A DNA stretch of 64,000 bases from Eopsaltria australis (Eukaryota > Chordata > Aves > Passeriformes > Petroicidae), in assembly GCA_034509425.1 (NCBI GenBank), contig JAVTVJ010000033.1, positions 5,515,001 through 5,579,000 of the forward strand, given 5' to 3'. A program made the translations under genes and the position numbers. This document shows positions 1-8,166 of the stretch, piece by piece; within the stretch, counting starts at the first letter, position 1, and each line of letters opens with the position of its first letter. The notes under the pieces are model-generated. The model did not search any database and was not told the DNA's origin. It saw only the letters and a program-made list of their open reading frames with translations.

Positions 1-235
1 TTTAAAATATGTTTCTCTTTCAACTCCACACATCCATCATCAATTTAACCATAAAAAAAGATTGACATAAAATGTGGGTTTTTCCCACTAAATCAAACAT
101 ATACAACACCTGCAGTCAGTTGAATATATATTGAATTATTTTGAAAGCACTTTCTTTAAATATAATTTATGGCATTCATTTGAGAATGCCACACTAAAAG
201 AGAAAAGGCTAAAACTTACCAGGGAACCTTATCCA
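1..235. other. AT-rich non-coding flank
   Basis: No gene, RNA or recognisable repeat is visible. The CR1 tail begins immediately after it. Confidence 0.6.
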
Positions 236-950
236 TAAAATCACAGAATGATTTTCATTGGAAGGGAGTTTAAAGATCACCTAGTTTCAACCCCTTCCAC
301 TAGACCAGGTTGCTCTAAGCCCTGTCCAAACTGGCCTTAACCATCTCCAGGGACAGGGCATCCAATGTTTCTCTGAGCAACCTGTTCCAGTGCCTCACCA
401 CCCTCTGAGTAAAGAATTTCCTCCTCATATCTAAACTAAAATTACCCTCCTTCAACTTACAACCATTCTCACTTTCACTATCACTACATGGCCTTGTCAA
501 AAATCTCTCTCCAGTTCTCCTGTTGGCCCCTTAAGGTATGGGAAGGTTGGTATAAGGTCTCACTGAAGTCTTCTCCAGAAAGGACCATTTCAACTCTCTC
601 AGCCTGTCTTCATAGGAGAGGTGTTCCAACCCTCTGACCATCTTCATGGCTGTCTTCTGGATTCACTCTGAGAAGTTCATGTCCTTTTTATATTGGGGGC
701 CCCAGAGCTGGATGCAATATTTCAGGTGGGGTTTCACAACAGAAGAACAGGGGAGCAGGATCTCCTCCCTTGCCCTGCTGGCCATGCTGCTTTTGGTGCA
801 GCCCAGAACACAACTGTCTTTCTGTCTGTGAGTGCACATTACCATCTCATGCTGAGCTTCTCATCAACCCCCAAGCCCTGTAGGGCTTCCCTCAGTGCAT
901 TTTCCCCCCAGCCTGTACTTGTGCTTGGGATTGCCCTGACCCAGGTTCAG
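236..950 (-). mobile_element. CR1 LINE 3' region, outer copy, first part
   Basis: The stretch opens with a tcacagaatgat-type CR1 3' terminus. It continues through the familiar CR1 3'-end text read in reverse: 'cctgttccagtgcctcacc', then 'ggggccccagagctggatgc', then 'ttgagcttctcatcaac'-like sequence. The element therefore lies on the minus strand with its 3' end at the left. It is 5'-truncated, substituted throughout, and carries no usable reverse transcriptase frame. Similarity to CR1 is from recognition, not a search. It is interrupted near 950 and resumes at 1250. Confidence 0.88.
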
Positions 951-1249
951 GATCATCGTATCCTAGAATCCTAGATCACTGTGAGTTAAAAGGGGCCCAC
1001 AAGGATCATCAAAGTCAAACTCCTGACCCTGAACAGAATAGCCCCAGGGATCACACCTTGTGCCTGGGAGCATTATCCAAACTCTTCCTGAGCTCTGTCA
1101 GGCTTGGTGCCATGATGACTTTCCTGGGGTGCCTGTTCTGATGCCCAGCCACTAATATTCAACCTCAACCTCTCTAACCTAACCTAAACAGCTTCATGAT
1201 GTTCCTTCAGGTCCTGTCATGTTAGTCACTAGAGAGAAGAGAAGAGATC
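951..1249 (-). mobile_element. Second CR1 copy nested inside the first
   Basis: A new CR1 3' terminus (tcctagaatcctagatcac) starts here. It is followed by a different CR1 3'-end subtype ('cacaccttgtgcctgggagc', then 'ggtgcctgttctgatgcccag'). The outer CR1 text breaks off just before it and continues just after it. GATC occurs at both junctions (about 951-954 and 1246-1249) and could be a short target duplication. The nesting dates this copy as younger than the outer one. Confidence 0.75.
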
Positions 1250-1345
1250 TTGAACTCGGCCTTATTGAACTTCACGAGGATCACATAGGCTCCCTTCTCG
1301 ACCCTGTCAAGATCCCTCGGGATAGCACTCCTTCCTTCCAACATA
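1250..1345 (-). mobile_element. CR1 LINE, outer copy, resumed part
   Basis: The sequence 'cggccttattgaacttcac' through 'gaccctgtcaagatccctc' is the part of CR1 that should directly follow the text lost at 950. This supports one outer element split by an insertion. It ends before the A-rich stretch at about 1370. Confidence 0.75.
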
Positions 1346-4143
1346 ACTTCTTTTATTACTTATTTGCTAGAAAAAAAAAAACAAAAAAAAACAACTAAAC
1401 CCCAAAACTGTATAGAACACAGGAAAATATGTTATTAAACTTCATAAAAATTAATTTCCTTCTCTGGAGTACCACCTGTGTTATTGGAACTCATATTAAA
1501 GCACTGACAATGAATTTAGATTGCTAATGTCTGAAAAAGAGTTGACCCCCTTCTAGTATTTAGATGTACTGAAGCAATTTCCAGGCTTATATTCATGATA
1601 CTATAAGGATAATATTGATTATACTCTACTGATTTAAGATTAAATTTACTAATTTATACCTATTCATAGGGAAAAAGAGTTGATTATCTTTTCCCTAGTT
1701 TAGCCATTTTTATCCCTACACTCTTGTTCTAGATATACAGCATGAAAATTGGTGTATTCTGTTACAATTACTTAAATGAATCACAGGAATCTGGGTAGTT
1801 TCTCTGAGTTGCTTTTTGTCTAACTTTTCCGTTTACAATAAAAGCAAAAAGAAAGCCAGAAATCCTTTCAGAGCTGAAACACCATGACTCAGCTGTCGCT
1901 ACTTCTTCCGCAGTGCATCATTTCCAAAAAATCTTAGAGGAGGCCATGTCCCCTGTCAAAGACTGGTATGAACAGAAAAAGTGGAATAGGTAATGTTAAA
2001 GTCAATGCAAACAGAACTTGATAACCTGAAAAGCCAGTTGCTATGCTGACAGCTACATTGCTCCTGATAAATAAAGGGGTCTTTGAAACTAACAATACCT
2101 CAAAGCCAAGTGGCATGAACTGGCTCATATTTACAGTGCCAAAGGGCTACCCCCTGCCTCTCTTGAGAGCAGATTAATAATTGAGCAAAGTGCTCAAAGT
2201 GGGAAGCTGTCCAGCATCTGAGCTCACCTCCTGCCTTTCTACCACTGCAGTGTAGATAGTGTGTCTGAAGCCAGAGCCAAAACTGTAAGGAAAGACCAAA
2301 GCTCCATATCCTGGCTGGATATCTCTGCCAAGGATTTGAAAAAAAACCCCAGAACTAATTGAAACAAGATGCAATCCAGACCACTTGGGAATTATGTACT
2401 CTCCAGAAAGGGATGCATTTTATCGGTGTTGTTCAGACAGAAGCTTTACAAACGTAATCAGTATAAGTCTTGCTACAGTACAACTCACTGGAACATAAGA
2501 TGTTCCTTGCTCAATGTTTTATAGGCTGCCATACACTCAGGCATCAAAATACGTGAAAATATGTGCAAAATCCACAGATACTCATTTACACCAGAAGATT
2601 TCTACACTTAGAAAGTATGTGGGAAATTTATAGGAATGGAAGCTAGATACTACAGTTGCAGCAGAAGAGATAAATGTTTCTGAAGATCTGGTATTGGCTT
2701 TTTTGAATGGGTGAATAAGTACCTGCACTGTTTGTTTCCAAAACCTTCCCAGTTTTCTAGATCTGATATCTAATATAATATGTCTAATTTCATTATTGGG
2801 AAGTCCATTAAAATTTTTGGTTCTGCAATTTCCTATTGGAAGTTTGAGCTGTAAATTTCTTATTGAGGAGAGTTACACTCTGAACAACCCTCTCCATGAG
2901 ATTTAATCCGTTGAACAGTGAGGTTATTTACCTCTCTAATGCACTTCATGGTAAGGTTGTGCCAGCTAGCTCCTTGTTTGGAGTGTCAGTTTGACTTAGT
3001 AGTTAATCTTCATCTCTCTGAACAAGACAGTTTTGTTTCATATTGTATTAGCTGATAGACATGATGATATTACAGGCGACTGGTAATGAGGTTCAGTGGT
3101 TGGACGTCATGAAGGTGCTATCTTTAGAGTGAGATTTACACCACATTTTCATTTACAAGTCTCTGATTATTTTTTTCAGACATATGTTAAAAATCCCATT
3201 GCACTTCGGGATTTGGTCAGCTTTTCTTATCTAAATTATTACCATCACAGACTTAATTAACACCAATATAAATATTCACCGCTGTTTGTATGATAGTTCT
3301 GAATGTAAAATGCTGTGCTTGCATAAGCTGTTACACTGCCACATGCAATTTATTGCTTTCTTAGGGGAATGAAACTTACATAAAAACAACTAAACGTAAA
3401 ATGAAATTAAACAACAGATATTTTTCTTAAACTGCGTTACTGTTAGCATAACAGTGCTATCATCTGTATTAGTGAGAAGCTTTTGCCAAGTACAGAAAAA
3501 AAATTGATGCAATATTTTGCCTTATTGCATGCACGTGAAGGGATATAGTTGCTGTTATTTAAAATCTGGCTTGCAGATTACCCCTAACTTTCTTCTAGTA
3601 ACAAAATGCTTACTAGTTTTTCAGAAAATATCCTTTTTACAGAAAAGTCTTCTACGTATTTCCTGCACTTACTTGAAGTTTTCTTTCTTAAAAAAAAAAG
3701 AAAAAAATCAAAATTTGCCTCTTTAAGGGAAAAACAACAATTAGAAATAAAAAAAATAAACAAGAGCCAAACAAGGATAATGACTTTCTGGATTATGTCT
3801 AGGACTTAAAACAAAAGAAAAAGTAGAATGTTAGATTAGATTTTGCCATTATCTCCAGCTTAAAATTTATAAAGTTTCCGGTCAAAGCAATACTTATTTC
3901 AAGTCTTTCTCAACCAGAAAATAAGGGAAAGTAATACATTGGGACAACTTGAGTACAAGAACTTTAGGTAGTAAGGAAGGAATATGTAACAACTCTTGTA
4001 ATTTAAAAATAATAGGGAAAAAAGGTGATTTTTATCTGCATTTGCTGGATAGTTTTCCAAAGGGAAAGCAGAGTTAGAATCATTTAACAAAACAAATTAT
4101 AATAAAAAAGCAATATTGAGATGGAAAACCCAAAGTCTCAGAA
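1346..4143. other. AT-rich non-coding DNA left of the provirus
   Basis: It holds an A-rich tract at about 1370-1400 and otherwise unique-looking sequence. The block at 1855-2480 is less AT-rich than its surroundings and has short open frames on both strands, but no protein family is recognisable there. No gene is called. Confidence 0.55.
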
Positions 4144-4149
4144 GTCAAA
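4144..4149. repeat. Target site duplication, left copy (GTCAAA)
   Basis: GTCAAA directly precedes the TG of the 5' LTR and recurs directly after the CA of the 3' LTR at 12977-12982. Six bases is the duplication length usual for alpha- and betaretroviral integrases. Confidence 0.95.
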
Positions 4150-4476
4150 TGTGGCAGTTGTCAATATAGAAACGAGACCTAGGGGCTTGAGGACTTCCTG
4201 GTGGATTGGTCCATCGGGGAGTCGCCCCCCTGCTATAAAAACATCCATGGTTTAGCCTGGTTGTAGTCACACCCCAGTTAACACCCAAAGTTGACACCCC
4301 TTGTTCCTATTGAATATGTTATTTGTCTATCACAAAGGTGATTGACAGGTTGTTCTGGAAAGTTCTCTGTACCCCTGTTTATGATTTGTTGTTATCCCCA
4401 AACCACTCCCCTGTTTCTATATTATTTGCTGCTGTTGAAAGCTCCCGCCTTAATCCCACCCCAAGCCTTTACCCTG

Positions 4477-4502
4477 ATTGGTTGTTTATTGTACTACATA
4501 AG
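4477..4502 (+). promoter_or_regulatory. Likely LTR core promoter
   Basis: ATTGG (inverted CCAAT) at 4477-4481 is followed by the TATA-like TACATAAG at 4495-4502. The AATAAA signal lies about 50 bases further on. This spacing puts the probable transcription start near 4525-4530, inside the short R region. The same arrangement is repeated in the 3' LTR at 12654-12679. The start site is inferred. Confidence 0.45.
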
Positions 4503-4550
4503 TTGCTGTCGAGAGCTAGTCGGGGCTCCTTTGACTTTGGGGTTCCAGGG

Positions 4551-4556
4551 AATAAA
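4551..4556 (+). terminator. Polyadenylation signal in 5' LTR
   Basis: AATAAA is 401 bases into the LTR, downstream of the presumed start and therefore inside R. The active copy for full-length RNA would be the equivalent one at 12728-12733. Confidence 0.75.
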
Positions 4557-4801
4557 CCTCTCTGTTGCCTGAAGCTTAGAGTCGCTCCTGCCTTTGTGAT
4601 TCCTCCTGAACCAAACCCAAGACGACCCTCCACGCCTTCCTCCCTGTGTGGAATCCTCGGGGTTCCCTCGGCTCTCATCCTAACGGACAGGGGGTTGAGG
4701 TAGCACAGTGGTGAGGAAGGCAACCACCGAGCAGAGGCACCGTGCCTGGGATCGGAGGACGAGTAGGTATTACACCGAAAAATATTATAAAACTTTACAG
4801 T

Positions 4802-4815
4802 TGGCGCCCAACGTG
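4802..4815 (+). promoter_or_regulatory. Primer binding site, lysine tRNA type
   Basis: TGGCGCCCAACGTG begins two bases after the LTR. The TGGCGCCC core is complementary to the 3' end of lysine tRNAs, and the following AACGTG fits the tRNA-Lys(1,2) class used by several betaretroviruses. The match breaks down after 14 bases instead of the usual 18. Confidence 0.85.
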
Positions 4816-5096
4816 AGTGGTTCCTGGAGGAATCACGAAAGACAGCTCGCTACCAGCAGCGAAGACGCCGTTGCGGGCCACTCCCTGCGAAACCGCCTTT
4901 CGTTTAAGAAAGCAGCTTCTGCAGGTCGAGCTGCGACCCCCGGCTCTGGGAGCGGGAAAGCAGCTCACTCCACAAAGGCCCCCCCATTTCTTTGGATTTC
5001 TTTTGGTGGTTTGCCCTCGACAAGAGAGGGGACCCTCGAGAAGAGAGGGGAATTTGAAGAAGCCGGCGAAAAAGAATTCGGAGAAGAATTCGCAGA

Positions 5097-5106
5097 GCAA
5101 GTGAGT
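5097..5106 (+). promoter_or_regulatory. Major splice donor
   Basis: GCAA|GTGAGT is a near-consensus donor in the leader, 67 bases before the gag ATG. It is well placed to feed a spliced env mRNA. The acceptor would lie upstream of 11082. A T-rich stretch ending in AG at 11067-11068 is a candidate, with weak support. Confidence 0.65.
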
Positions 5107-5173
5107 GCTTGGACTTTGTTCCGCCGCGTTTTTTTTTAAGTTTAAGGTGGGGGAGTTTTCTTCTATAGTAAGG

Positions 5174-7336
5174 ATGGGCAACCACCTTGCTAAGAGGGAA
5201 AAGGAGCTTTCATTTATTTATTACGGTTTAAAAGTTCAGTTAGTTACTTCAGGGGAAAAATTTGACAAAAAGTTATTACGGAAATTTGTAAAGTGGGTAA
5301 TCGAAAATGTTTCTTTTGAAGCACCAAAAGAGGTTTTTACTTTAGAATTTTGGGATCGTGTAGGATTTAAACTAAACGAATGTGACAGCGAGGGGCGATT
5401 TGCAGTTCAGAAATTTTTCGGGTTACAAATCGCGATTTATCGAGTTTTATCTAACAACGGGGAGAAGAGTTCTGGTTTAGATAAAGCTGTTCCCCCTTCT
5501 CCGAAAAGTGAACCTAATGCCACTAACCCGATCCCTCTTCCCTCCGGTGTGGAAAACGGCAGGATACCCCTCATTAGCGAGCAGCGTGAGGGAGAAATCC
5601 GGAGCCACAGAAGCTCCGATTCTGTTCGTGATCCCACCGACCCCTTCTGTCCTGGGACGGATCCACCCAAGACAGATCCCACCCCAGCCCTTATTCCTTT
5701 CCCTCCGTCCCCAGTTGCACCGGTTGTGTGTCCCTCCCCACGTTATAATAGTTTAATAGAATTTAAACCCGCGCCATCGGGGAACGGCGGTGGGGGAATT
5801 CTTACTGCGCCATCGGGAGATGGCGGCGGGGGAATTCTTACTGCGCCATCGGGAAATGGCGGCGGGGGAATTCTTACTGCGCCATCGGGAGATGGCGGCA
5901 GGGGAATTTTCACTGCGCCACGGTATACCATTGAATTAGTTTTGCCGCAATGCGGAATTCAGGGCGCATGCGCGGGAGATCGCGGCGGGAACCCCCTAAC
6001 CCCCTTCCCTAGCTCTACCCCCTTGGCATCGATTGGTCACGCGTCGGTCCCACCCTCTGCGGCCGGCGATGTCAATCCTACGGGTCCCCTCCCTCCTTCC
6101 CAGCTCCACCCCCCAACACCCTCCACCCCTGCCGTCGCGCACCCCGCCCACCTCCCTGTCTCCTCCCCTGGGAACCCCGCCCCCCTTCCACTTTCCCACG
6201 CCCAGGCTTTCGGTTCCCACGGGTCTACACCGGAAGGGGGTGTGCCTGAAGCCTATAGCCAACAAGCCTCGGCAGCAGCCTTGCCCACACCCATTGTAGC
6301 ACCAGTGACATACAATAGGACAGGTGCCAATCCCAGATGGGAGCCTCTCCCACAACAAACGATAAAAGAAATCTGTAAAGCCTCAAAAGAATTTGGAAGA
6401 GATTCAGCATATTTTAAAGGACTTATAAATGCAACCTTTAAATCATCTGTCTTAGTACCTGATGACATCAAAACGCTGATGTCAAGTCTTTTAGTTGAGA
6501 GTCACTACTGGATATGGGACAAAAGATGGAGAAGAGAATTAACAAAGTTGCTTGAATCATATAAAGGTGACCCAAATAAAGCCAATATTACTATAGACCA
6601 TCTTGTGGGGGAGGGGAATCAATCCAAACCTCGTGACCAAGCAAATAACATTCCAGAGGAAATACTAAGGGATGTACAGTTAGCAGCAAAAAACATTTTG
6701 TTTACCATGTCTATTGACATGGGGCCTCCAGTTAGTTACACAACGATCCGGCAAGGCCCGGATGAGAATTTCACAGCCTTTGTGGATCGCCTCAGGGAGG
6801 CGATGAGTAAAGCTATCAGCAATCCAGTGATGCTGAGAGAAATGCTAACTGAATTAGCTAAAGAAAATGCGAATGAACAGTGTAAACGAGTTATTGAGAT
6901 GTTTCCCATTGACCCCCCACTAACGATTGAGCAAATTACAGAAAAGTGTGCACAAATTAAACCACGTGTACCAGGGAATGAATCAAAAATGTGTGGACAT
7001 AAATGTAAAGTGACATATCCAGTAGAAACTCAATATACTAAGGAGACATCAAAGACAAATGCAGGTCAACAAGAACAAAAGTGTTTCAATTGTAATGGAA
7101 CTGGACATTTTGCAAAGGACTGTAAAAAACCAAAACTAAATAAGAATAAGACTCAAGCTAACAATTCTGCCAAGTCTTTCCCACCAGCACCACAACCGCA
7201 AGCGCCACCAAATCCTCCGCCGTGGGGATGGTACCCACCAACGATGCCATGGTGGATCCCTCAAACACCATCACCCTACTGGTCGGGAAACCAGGATGGG
7301 AGCGCGAAGCAGCCTCGCGCTCCTTCAACAAATTAA
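5174..7336 (+). CDS. gag: gag polyprotein (720 aa)
   Basis: This encodes the structural polyprotein that assembles virus particles. The start chosen is the first ATG after the leader, giving Met-Gly, a myristoylation-type N terminus. In-frame sequence further upstream has only a GTG and includes the leader. Residues 1-100 fit a betaretroviral matrix domain. Residues about 110-400 are proline-rich and hold four 12-residue repeats (200-247). Capsid follows, with a clear major homology region at 525-544 (IRQGPDENF...FVDRLREAM). Nucleocapsid has a single CCHC knuckle at 637-650 (CFNCNGTGHFAKDC), whereas betaretroviruses usually have two. The tail is proline- and tryptophan-rich. No PPxY or PTAP/PSAP late motif is seen. 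The frame is fully open and ends TAA, overlapping pro, which is reached by a -1 slip at 7285. Confidence 0.95.
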   Translation: MGNHLAKREKELSFIYYGLKVQLVTSGEKFDKKLLRKFVKWVIENVSFEAPKEVFTLEFWDRVGFKLNECDSEGRFAVQKFFGLQIAIYRVLSNNGEKSSGLDKAVPPSPKSEPNATNPIPLPSGVENGRIPLISEQREGEIRSHRSSDSVRDPTDPFCPGTDPPKTDPTPALIPFPPSPVAPVVCPSPRYNSLIEFKPAPSGNGGGGILTAPSGDGGGGILTAPSGNGGGGILTAPSGDGGRGIFTAPRYTIELVLPQCGIQGACAGDRGGNPLTPFPSSTPLASIGHASVPPSAAGDVNPTGPLPPSQLHPPTPSTPAVAHPAHLPVSSPGNPAPLPLSHAQAFGSHGSTPEGGVPEAYSQQASAAALPTPIVAPVTYNRTGANPRWEPLPQQTIKEICKASKEFGRDSAYFKGLINATFKSSVLVPDDIKTLMSSLLVESHYWIWDKRWRRELTKLLESYKGDPNKANITIDHLVGEGNQSKPRDQANNIPEEILRDVQLAAKNILFTMSIDMGPPVSYTTIRQGPDENFTAFVDRLREAMSKAISNPVMLREMLTELAKENANEQCKRVIEMFPIDPPLTIEQITEKCAQIKPRVPGNESKMCGHKCKVTYPVETQYTKETSKTNAGQQEQKCFNCNGTGHFAKDCKKPKLNKNKTQANNSAKSFPPAPQPQAPPNPPPWGWYPPTMPWWIPQTPSPYWSGNQDGSAKQPRAPSTN
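5771..5914 (+). repeat. Four 36-bp tandem repeats inside gag
   Basis: Units lie at 5771-5806, 5807-5842, 5843-5878 and 5879-5914, each starting GCGCCATCGG. They keep the reading frame and encode APSG[ND]GG[GR]GI[LF]T, a glycine-rich linker in the matrix-capsid spacer. Units 1-3 are very similar and unit 4 has diverged most. A partial fifth start (gcgccacgg) follows. Confidence 0.95.
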
Positions 7337-7344
7337 GGACTGCT
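7285..7344 (+). promoter_or_regulatory. gag-pro -1 frameshift site with candidate pseudoknot
   Basis: The heptamer G GGA AAC (7285-7291) is in the correct gag phase, with codons GGA and AAC at 7286-7291. After a 7-base spacer, GGAGCGCGA (7299-7307) pairs perfectly with TCGCGCTCC (7315-7323), a 9-bp stem with a 7-base loop. The loop bases AGCAG (7308-7312) can pair with CTGCT at 7340-7344, which would form an H-type pseudoknot. GGGAAAC is a known betaretroviral gag-pro slip sequence. The pairings are read directly; frameshifting itself is inferred. Confidence 0.88.
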
Positions 7345-8088
7345 ACCTCTGACGACACTACACCATTAGAGCCTAGAAACATCCAACACCAACAGCTTTA
7401 TCCAGGAGACTTATCACCTACACCATTTGAGAGACTCCAATTGGTGAGTGCTTTTGTTGAACATATAACGCGTGATGACACCCAACGTGTTCCTGCGACA
7501 ATTAAAAATCCACCCATGACACCCGTGACTGTATTAATTATTGGTGACTCCAATAAGAGTCCACCGGGGATCTTTGTGATTCCTGAAGTTAAGACTTACG
7601 CACCGGGGAAGAACATTGCAGTGACCATACAACCCAACCACATACCATGGTTTCTTCCAAAAGGTACCTGGCTGGCACAAGCGATTGTGCTGCCCGAGAA
7701 TATACCTAGAAATGCTCGCACACCGTGTGTGTGGTGGACAAGTGTTGTGGGAAAAGACAAGCCTGTTTTTCAATGTAGACTGCGAAATGGGCATTCCGAA
7801 ATAGATCGAGTGGGAATGCTAGATACAGGCGCCGACGTCACTGTTATAGCAGAGACAGAATGGCCAGCGGAATGGGGAACAAAACCTTCCCCAGGAAACT
7901 TAGTTGGAGTGGGTGGCCAAATTACCCCCAAAAGGAGCCTCACAAACATCTCCATTGAGGGTCCGGAAGGACGGGTAGCTTGCGTAAAACCCTATATTGT
8001 CCCCTCAGGTTTTACGTTATGGGGAAGGGACGCGATGGCACAATGGGGTGCGAGACTAGAAATTCCTTTTACACCCCAGAATTTCTAG
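7291..8088 (+). CDS. pro: pro: aspartic protease with a dUTPase-like N-terminal segment
   Basis: This is the protease that matures Gag and Gag-Pro-Pol. It has no initiation codon of its own and is read after the -1 slip, so the first codon unique to this frame is at 7291. The catalytic LDTGAD loop has its aspartate codon at 7822-7824, followed by TVIAETEW, the GVGGQ flap region and LWGRDAM near the C terminus. This is one complete retropepsin monomer. The roughly 150 residues before it contain PKGTWLAQAIVLP, which resembles one conserved segment of betaretroviral dUTPase. The nucleotide-binding and catalytic dUTPase motifs are absent, so I infer a relict domain without activity. There is no G-patch tail. 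The frame ends TAG at 8086-8088, directly after the next slippery site. Confidence 0.92.
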   Translation, partial: PGWEREAASRSFNKLRTATSDDTTPLEPRNIQHQQLYPGDLSPTPFERLQLVSAFVEHITRDDTQRVPATIKNPPMTPVTVLIIGDSNKSPPGIFVIPEVKTYAPGKNIAVTIQPNHIPWFLPKGTWLAQAIVLPENIPRNARTPCVWWTSVVGKDKPVFQCRLRNGHSEIDRVGMLDTGADVTVIAETEWPAEWGTKPSPGNLVGVGGQITPKRSLTNISIEGPEGRVACVKPYIVPSGFTLWGRDAMAQWGARLEIPFTPQNF

Positions 8089-8166
8089 TCGGGGCCACTG
8101 CGGCGCGCTCCACCCCACCTATCAAGTGGCTCACTGACACACCGGTGAGGGTGGAGCAGTGGCCCC
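8079..8166 (+). promoter_or_regulatory. pro-pol -1 frameshift site with two-tier stem
   Basis: The heptamer G AAT TTC (8079-8085) is in pro phase and directly abuts the TAG stop of pro. Five bases further on, GGGGCCACTG (8091-8100) pairs perfectly with CAGTGGCCCC (8157-8166). Inside it CTCCACCC (8108-8115) pairs with GGGTGGAG (8149-8156), giving 18 bp with a 7-base bulge on one side. The P-site triplet is not a homopolymer, so this is a non-canonical heptamer, although the A-site shift TTC to TTT is favourable. No better heptamer in phase was found between 7980 and 8088. Confidence 0.75.

Larger units (their letters stand above)
4150..4799 (+). repeat. 5' LTR (650 bp)
   Basis: It starts TGTGGCAG and ends CTTTACA. 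By direct reading it is identical to the 3' LTR with a constant offset of 8,177 bases. U3 contains an inverted CCAAT box and a TATA-like motif, followed by AATAAA, so U3-R-U5 order is clear although the exact borders of R are not. A second TATAAAA occurs early, at 4234-4240, close to the LTR start and far from the polyadenylation signal, so I consider it less likely to be the promoter. Confidence 0.97.
4800..5173 (+). other. Provirus 5' leader
   Basis: This is the untranslated leader between the LTR and the gag start. It carries the primer binding site (4802-4815), purine-rich sequence with two GAATTC sites near 5080, and a consensus splice donor at 5101. Open frames cross it but have no recognisable content. 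It presumably contains the RNA packaging signal, which cannot be located by eye. Confidence 0.8.

Noticed and set aside
1855..2480. Possible protein-coding relic with short frames on both strands
   Set aside because: No continuous frame and no recognised family on either strand. Left as non-coding.
4323..4703. 126-residue open frame in the LTR, present twice
   Set aside because: It lies across U3-R-U5 signals and is duplicated only because the LTR is. There is no protein family likeness.
4708..5139. 143-residue open frame across the LTR end and leader
   Set aside because: It crosses the primer binding site and splice donor and has no recognisable domain.
5105..5173. Upstream in-frame extension of gag
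   Set aside because: It begins with GTG, contains leader sequence after the splice donor, and would remove the Met-Gly N terminus.
7124..7130. AAAAAAC heptamer as the gag-pro slippery site
   Set aside because: It is not in the A AAA AAC phase of gag, and the pro frame is closed by TAA at 7141-7143 just downstream.
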